37,906 nt of DNA from FEN-1219 sp035644475. Its GTDB lineage: Bacteria; Pseudomonadota; Gammaproteobacteria; Steroidobacterales; Rariloculaceae. Under the pieces are notes generated by a model. The model saw nothing but the letters and a program-made list of their open reading frames with translations, was not told the DNA's origin and searched no databases. Shown here piece by piece: positions 34,718 to 37,906 of this stretch. The translations under genes and the position numbers were made by a program. The stretch is taken from the NCBI GenBank assembly GCA_035644475.1, contig DASQOL010000191.1, positions 1 through 37,906 of the forward strand. The letters run 5' to 3'. Position 1 is the stretch's first letter. Every line of letters begins with the position of its first letter.

Positions 34718-35368
34718 CTATGACGGTTCATGCCCAAACCATCCCGGATGTATCAGAGGAAGAGGCCAGATCTTCGTATCACCACCGCGTCCCGCCCGCA
34801 TCGGCTGACTGCTTGCCCTGTACACGATGATGTTTTGCCGATACCACCATGCTATGTCCGCTTTCAACCATAGAAGCGGTCTGAGACTATCTTCGGCCAC
34901 ATATCCCGCTCTCGAAAACAGCTCTGCCCAATAGGAGGGCCATTGCGGATTAGAATTGCCCTCACCTCCCTGCCCTGGCACAGCAGCCGAGAAGATGACT
35001 GTCTTCGCGTGACGAACAAGGGATTCGACCAGAGTCGAAGCCGATTCCCTAGGAAGAAACTGGGCAACCTCAAGACATAGCACGAGGTCAAATTCTCGCT
35101 GAAGCCGAAAGGGATCGGAGAGGTCGAGCGTCGTCAACAGTCCTCGCGGCACCGCAAGATTGGCACTGAAGGCTGGCGCGTGCTCGATGCCGCACAGATC
35201 ATTGATGCCGCCTTCTCGCAATGCAGCCAGCCATTCACCTGTGCCGCATCCAACATCCAGAACGCTTTGCGGCTCGAACAGTTTGACGAGTACGGGAACC
35301 GCCGCCTGGGCGGAGCGAAGTGCCCGACGTTGACGATTCTCGTAGTACTGCGGGCTTGGATAGTTCAT
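34718..35368 (-). CDS. Class I SAM-dependent methyltransferase
   Basis: 216 residues from the ATG at 35368, chosen because GAGG lies 7 bases upstream; a TTG at 35383 is in frame. MNYPSPQYYENRQRRALRSA leads into SAM motif I SVLDVGCGTGEWLAALREGG, the acidic CGIEH, and FDLVLCLEVAQFLP (motif post-II). This type is common in glycan and secondary-metabolite clusters. It lies 53 bases downstream of the DegT aminotransferase on the same strand and is probably in one operon with it. Late blocks PQWPSYWAELFSRAGYVAED and LKADIAWWYRQNIIVY match FkbM/Methyltransf_23-like proteins. Substrate unknown; an aminosugar or its lipid carrier is a reasonable guess from context. Confidence 0.82.
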   Translation of the reverse strand: MNYPSPQYYENRQRRALRSAQAAVPVLVKLFEPQSVLDVGCGTGEWLAALREGGINDLCGIEHAPAFSANLAVPRGLLTTLDLSDPFRLQREFDLVLCLEVAQFLPRESASTLVESLVRHAKTVIFSAAVPGQGGEGNSNPQWPSYWAELFSRAGYVAEDSLRPLLWLKADIAWWYRQNIIVYRASSQPMRAGRGGDTKIWPLPLIHPGWFGHEPS

Positions 35369-35421
35369 TGCAGCCTCGATCAAACCCTCTGATTAATCCG
35401 GTGCCGACCCGGCCGGGGACA

Positions 35422-36663
35422 TCAAGTGCATCTACGATGCCGGATCGCCGCGGACAGCGCGTCCACCACGATGTCAACCTCTCGCTCGCCGAACGCCGGC
35501 CCTATGGGCAAATTAATCTGACTCTCGAACCAGACTCGCTCGCAGACCGGGCACTCCCCGAAAGCATGACCTAACTTGCGCAGCGTGTTGGTGAGATGTA
35601 GCGGCATGTAGCGGAGGACGATTTCGACCGTGCCAGAATTTCGGATGTCTCCCAATAGCTTGTTACGATCAATACCGCTGTTCGGATCCAAGAGACAGGT
35701 GTACAGATGCCACGACGACGTATCCCCGGAAGCGATCGGAGTGGGTTGAATCTCGGGCAACAGCGACAACCTTTCGCCGTACAGGTTCGCAACATTTCTT
35801 CTTGCAGCGATGTTGCTCTCGAGTTTTCTCAATTGGACGCTTCCGACTGCAGCTGAGATCGCGGGCATTCGGAAATTGGAGCCCACCGCGTACATTTCAG
35901 CTAGGTCGAAGTCCCAACTGCCGAACGAGTGATCCATGAATCCATGGTCGGGCTTCGCGTATGGCCCGATGTGCCCCGTCACGCGGGGCGTAAACTCGCC
36001 CACGACTCCCAAGTGTCTCAGCCTGCGCAACTCCTCCGCGTAACGCTGCTGGTTGGTTGTAACCATCCCCCCCTCTCCGAGGGTCGTCATGTTCTTGTAG
36101 GACTGAAACGAAAAGCAGCAAAGGTCTCCGGACCCGATCCGCGATCCCTTAAATCTCGCGCCGGGCGCATGAGCGCAGTCCTCCACAAGGACGAGAGAGT
36201 GGGTCTTTGCGATCTCCCGAAGAGCTTCGAGATTCGATGGGTTGCCGCCATAGTGAACGACGTAGAGCGCCTTGGTGCGCTCCGTGACCAGACGCTCGAT
36301 AGTGCTTGGATCTATGTTCAACGTGGAGCGATCGACGTCCGCGAAACGCACACGCACGCCCTTGGCCACGAGGGCGCTGATCGTTGCCCAGAAGGTTTGG
36401 GGCGTAGCGATGACTTCATCGTCGCGGCCCAAACGCAGTACGTGTGCGCAGAGATCCAAACCGGTCGAGCAGGAACTCACTGCGACGGCGTATTGCGCGC
36501 CGCAATACTGCGCGAATTCTCGCTCGAATTCGGCCACTTCGTGGCCCCAGCTGAGATTCTCTGATCGATTGATCAGAGCGTTGCGAATCGCCTCCATTTC
36601 CTCTTCGCCGAACAAGCTGCCAATGGTCGGCTCTCGAACTTTTTGCGCCTCGTGATCGTTCAC
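35422..36663 (-). CDS. DegT/DnrJ/EryC1/StrS-family sugar aminotransferase
   Basis: 413 residues, GTG start at 36663. PLP-dependent fold type I: AVAVSSCSTGLDLCAHVLRL (phosphate-binding region), TPQTFWATISALVAKGVRVR, VHYGGNPSNLEAL, LVEDCAHAPGARFKG with Asp162, and Lys190 in SFQSYKNMTTLGEGGM as the Schiff-base lysine. These are complete, so it should be active. The family aminates keto-sugars bound to nucleotides on the way to deoxyaminosugars in O-antigens and glycosylated natural products. No sugar dehydratase or epimerase gene is in the window. The start overlaps the stop of a 40-codon frame (GTGA), and the methyltransferase gene follows 53 bases downstream. Confidence 0.9.
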   Translation of the reverse strand: MNDHEAQKVREPTIGSLFGEEEMEAIRNALINRSENLSWGHEVAEFEREFAQYCGAQYAVAVSSCSTGLDLCAHVLRLGRDDEVIATPQTFWATISALVAKGVRVRFADVDRSTLNIDPSTIERLVTERTKALYVVHYGGNPSNLEALREIAKTHSLVLVEDCAHAPGARFKGSRIGSGDLCCFSFQSYKNMTTLGEGGMVTTNQQRYAEELRRLRHLGVVGEFTPRVTGHIGPYAKPDHGFMDHSFGSWDFDLAEMYAVGSNFRMPAISAAVGSVQLRKLESNIAARRNVANLYGERLSLLPEIQPTPIASGDTSSWHLYTCLLDPNSGIDRNKLLGDIRNSGTVEIVLRYMPLHLTNTLRKLGHAFGECPVCERVWFESQINLPIGPAFGEREVDIVVDALSAAIRHRRCT

Positions 36664-36782
36664 TTTGGCCGCCTATTCAGATTGCCGACGAGGGGGGCCG
36701 TTGGTCCGAGTGAGGATGGAAAGGATCGTGACAGCTGGGCGGAACCCCCGCCCGTAGGAATTGGCACATTGAGATTCGACAT
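36660..36782 (-). CDS. Possible 40-residue peptide overlapping the aminotransferase start
   Basis: From the ATG at 36782 the frame reads MSNLNVPIPTGGGSAQLSRS, then a Pro/Ser/Leu-rich middle and the end GNLNRRPK, with a TGA that overlaps the GTG of the aminotransferase gene (GTGA). An in-frame stop lies 18 bases upstream of the ATG, so the frame is not an accident of a longer open stretch. Low complexity of charged residues until the basic C-terminus. No Shine-Dalgarno of note. It could be a leader peptide that controls the operon, a small product, or chance; no known family recognised. Confidence 0.35.
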   Translation of the reverse strand: MSNLNVPIPTGGGSAQLSRSFPSSLGPTAPLVGNLNRRPK

Positions 36783-37006
36783 CGTGAAATCGTCGCTTCA
36801 CGCCTGTGAGTTTTCAATAGCAAGTTGTTCTATGCACCGAGCAAGCATCTTGCGTTGCGCAAATTTCTAATGCGCTGATTCTCTGCGATTTCTCAACACA
36901 AATACTGCTTGGGTCTATCGCCGCTCCGTATGGCCGTGCTTTCCTGCGGCGTTAGACGGCGGCGTCCAGCGTTGCGGCAATCTGCCAGCGTATATACACT
37001 CCGTAG
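36783..37006. other. AT-richer gap between aminotransferase operon and brnTA unit
   Basis: Promoter of the minus-strand operon and, near 36990-37003, GTATATACACTC ahead of the brnT remnant, which may be a -10 region for the plus-strand unit. TGCGGCGTTAGAC at 36945-36957 matches the right-hand part (R') of integron attC sites. GCGTTGCGCAAATTTC around 36853 is the most AT-rich patch. No gene could be supported. Confidence 0.45.
36945..36957 (+). other. attC-type R' core site (GTTAGAC)
   Basis: GTTAGAC at 36951-36957 fits the integron core consensus GTTRRRY, and the preceding TGCGGC is the usual context at the right end of an attC. The rest of an attC (an upstream partner arm) is not visible, so it is a half site or a degenerate one. 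It lies 50 bases ahead of the brnT remnant, the expected place for the left boundary of a gene cassette. Confidence 0.5.
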
Positions 37007-37140
37007 ATGCGGTTCGAGCGGGACGACGCCAAACGCAACCTGTCTCAATTGTGCATGCGGAGTCGCAGGAAGCTATTCGCATCATCTCTTTTCGTCGGGC
37101 AACACATCATGAAACAGCGTTCTTCTTCGAAACCATCGCG
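37007..37140 (+). pseudogene. brnT: brnT toxin remnant with internal deletion
   Basis: The frame starting at 37007 gives MRFERDDAKRN, the N-terminus of BrnT RNase toxins. In a different frame from about 37051, VHAESQEAIRIISFRRATHH and ETAFFFE follow, which is the C-terminal end of BrnT (the RIISxRxAT block). The 50 or more residues that normally lie between, including the HGxxF region and the catalytic core, are gone, and the two ends are out of frame. The junction is near 37045-37051. The 3' end overlaps the brnA start, as in intact brnTA operons. Confidence 0.8.
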
Positions 37141-37381
37141 GAGTATCTCCCGCCGACGCGGGCCGAGTCCGAAGGTAAAGCTCACGGCCGAGCATCCGGA
37201 ACTCGATCCGAAACACGTCGTCCGGGTCATCGTAAGAAACGGCCTAAAGGTCGTCCGTCCTAAGGCGACGATATCGCTGCGCGTGGACGCGGATGTGTTG
37301 GAGTGGTTCAGGGCGTCTGGCGCCGGCTATCAAACGCGAATGAATGCCGTGTTACGTGCTTACAAAGAGGCCTCCGTCTAA
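37109..37381 (+). CDS. brnA: BrnA-type antitoxin
   Basis: 90 residues from the ATG at 37109. The C-terminal half is clearly BrnA (DUF4415/COG3514): PKATISLRVDADVLEWFRAS, GAGYQTRMNAVLRAY, a ribbon-helix-helix DNA-binding domain that in intact systems binds both BrnT and the brnTA promoter. The N-terminal 45 residues are basic and Ser-rich and fit only loosely. Its stop codon lies within GTCTAAC of the attC-like site, the usual layout in integron cassettes. With the toxin destroyed, it is an orphan that could still neutralise a related BrnT or act as a repressor. Confidence 0.85.
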   Translation: MKQRSSSKPSRSISRRRGPSPKVKLTAEHPELDPKHVVRVIVRNGLKVVRPKATISLRVDADVLEWFRASGAGYQTRMNAVLRAYKEASV

Positions 37382-37449
37382 CAAGCAGTTGCAGCGGACG
37401 GCGGGACGGTATCGCGGGCGCGGCGCCGCTGAACTGCGGCTCTAAGGAC
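37376..37449 (+). other. attC-like recombination site (degenerate)
   Basis: R'' box GTCTAAC at 37376-37382. GCAGTTGCAGCGG at 37385-37397 pairs with CCGCTGAACTGC at 37426-37437 except for one extra G at 37391, the unpaired base characteristic of attC folded strands. The arms are separated by a 28-base GC-rich variable region. The expected R' (GTTAGAC after the second arm) is replaced by GGCTCTAAGGAC, so the site looks damaged on its outer side. No integron integrase is in the window. Confidence 0.6.
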
Positions 37450-37698
37450 TTCCCGCGCGAGTCAACCGTCGATCTTCGTTTTCCTTTTCTGCGGTGCGCC
37501 AGGAAGGACAGACTGCAAGTCTCTAATCGGTCTTTGATGAGCTCGTGAGTAGAGCTCGGACCCGGATGTAAGCCGCACGCTCGCTCCTCGATCGTTAGTC
37601 GGCGATTGCCGCTCGGGCAGTTCAACAGGGTTAGCGAGCGTCGGTCTGACCTGTGTTGGCGATGGATCGCAGAGTTGTTGAAGATCTCCTGTGTCGGA
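37450..37698. other. Non-coding tail between attC-like site and transposase
   Basis: No gene supported here. The part next to the transposase, about 37625-37698, holds GGTCAGACC-like sequence and AACACAGGTCAG on the minus strand, which resembles the non-coding right end of IS110/IS1111 elements downstream of the transposase stop. The exact element boundary could not be fixed. GAGCTC repeats near 37539-37557. Confidence 0.4.
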
Positions 37699-37906
37699 TT
37701 ACGCGCCGTGTTTGAGCATCGCCCAGAGCACGCGCGCGTTCTTGGCGGCGACTGCGACACACGCGCGGTGATAGCCGCGCCGAGCGCGCACGGCGAGCGC
37801 CCATCGCGACAGCGGGTCGTCTTTGCCGATCGCTCGCTGCAAAACGCTACGCGCGCCCATCACGAGCAGAGTACGTAAGTAGGGATCGCCACGACCGGTG
37901 ATGTGG
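37699..37906 (-). mobile_element. IS110-family transposase, C-terminal part (cut by window end)
   Basis: 68 codons on the minus strand run off the window edge and end at TAA (37699-37701). They read HITGRGDPYLRTLLVMGARS, VLQRAIGKDDPLSRWALAVR, ARRGYHRACVAVAAKNARVL and WAMLKHGA. This is the C-terminal Transposase_20 domain end of IS110-family DEDD transposases (GD.YLRTLL.. GAR..L and the final V..A.KNAR..WA block). IS110 transposases use a bridge RNA or related mechanism and leave no inverted repeats. Whether the gene is complete cannot be known because its start is outside the window. Confidence 0.87.

Noticed and set aside
36700..36800. Sigma-54 promoter suggested by TTGGCACATTGAGATT
   Set aside because: The -24 part TGGCAC is there but the -12 TTGC at the right spacing is not.
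37603..37640. Further attC core sites (GTTAGTC and GTTAGCG near 37594 and 37631)
   Set aside because: Neither fits GTTRRRY and no pairing arms surround them.

Overview
This looks like a chromosomal segment of a high-GC member of the Pseudomonadota, probably gamma- or betaproteobacterial. The main reason is a nearly complete MSHA-type (mannose-sensitive haemagglutinin) type IV pilus operon of the kind found in those classes. Most of the sequence is very GC-rich with tightly packed, often overlapping genes. Two stretches, about 2.3-8.0 kb and about 25.4 kb to the end, are visibly less GC-rich and hold unrelated accessory genes. No rRNA, tRNA or CRISPR array was seen.

Layout. 1-1.4 kb: 3' part of an elongation factor G-like GTPase. 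1.4-2.3 kb: a convergent PhzF-family isomerase, separated from it by a long inverted repeat. 2.3-8.0 kb: minus-strand run of small single-domain genes (secreted protein, GNAT, VOC/PhnB, GrpB, PhyH, frameshifted GNAT, SGNH hydrolase, SAM methyltransferase, uncharacterised protein). 8.2-21.4 kb: MSHA pilus locus on the minus strand, in transcription order mshI, mshI2, mshJ, mshK, mshL, mshE, mshG, mshA, mshC, mshD, mshO, mshP, mshQ; mshM, mshN, mshF and mshH are not there. 21.7-25.4 kb: a divergent fused hydantoinase/oxoprolinase. 25.4-36.8 kb: accessory island with a GT1 glycosyltransferase, an orphan ParB-like protein, a FemAB/GNAT-like acyltransferase, a BlaI-type repressor, a free-standing condensation domain, an O-methyltransferase, a GMC oxidoreductase, a SAM methyltransferase and a DegT aminotransferase. 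36.9-37.9 kb: an integron-cassette-like unit with an intact brnA antitoxin and a collapsed brnT toxin gene, an attC-like hairpin, and the 3' end of an IS110-family transposase.

How the genes work together. The msh genes should build a surface pilus: MshI/I2/J are the inner-membrane alignment complex, MshK/MshL the outer-membrane secretin, MshE the assembly ATPase with a c-di-GMP-binding type N-terminus, MshG the platform, MshA the major pilin, MshC/D/O/P minor pilins and MshQ a large LamG-bearing surface protein. The genes at 25-37 kb have the enzyme mix of a small glycosylated, methylated and acylated metabolite or surface glycan, but no adenylation or carrier domain is visible, so the product cannot be named.

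Most notable observations: a dispersed palindrome with core GGGTCTGACCC (or GGGTCAGACCC) that lies between genes and also sits in frame inside three proteins; the degenerate brnTA cassette with attC-like flanks; and two very short open frames whose stop codons overlap the GTG start of the next gene in the accessory island.
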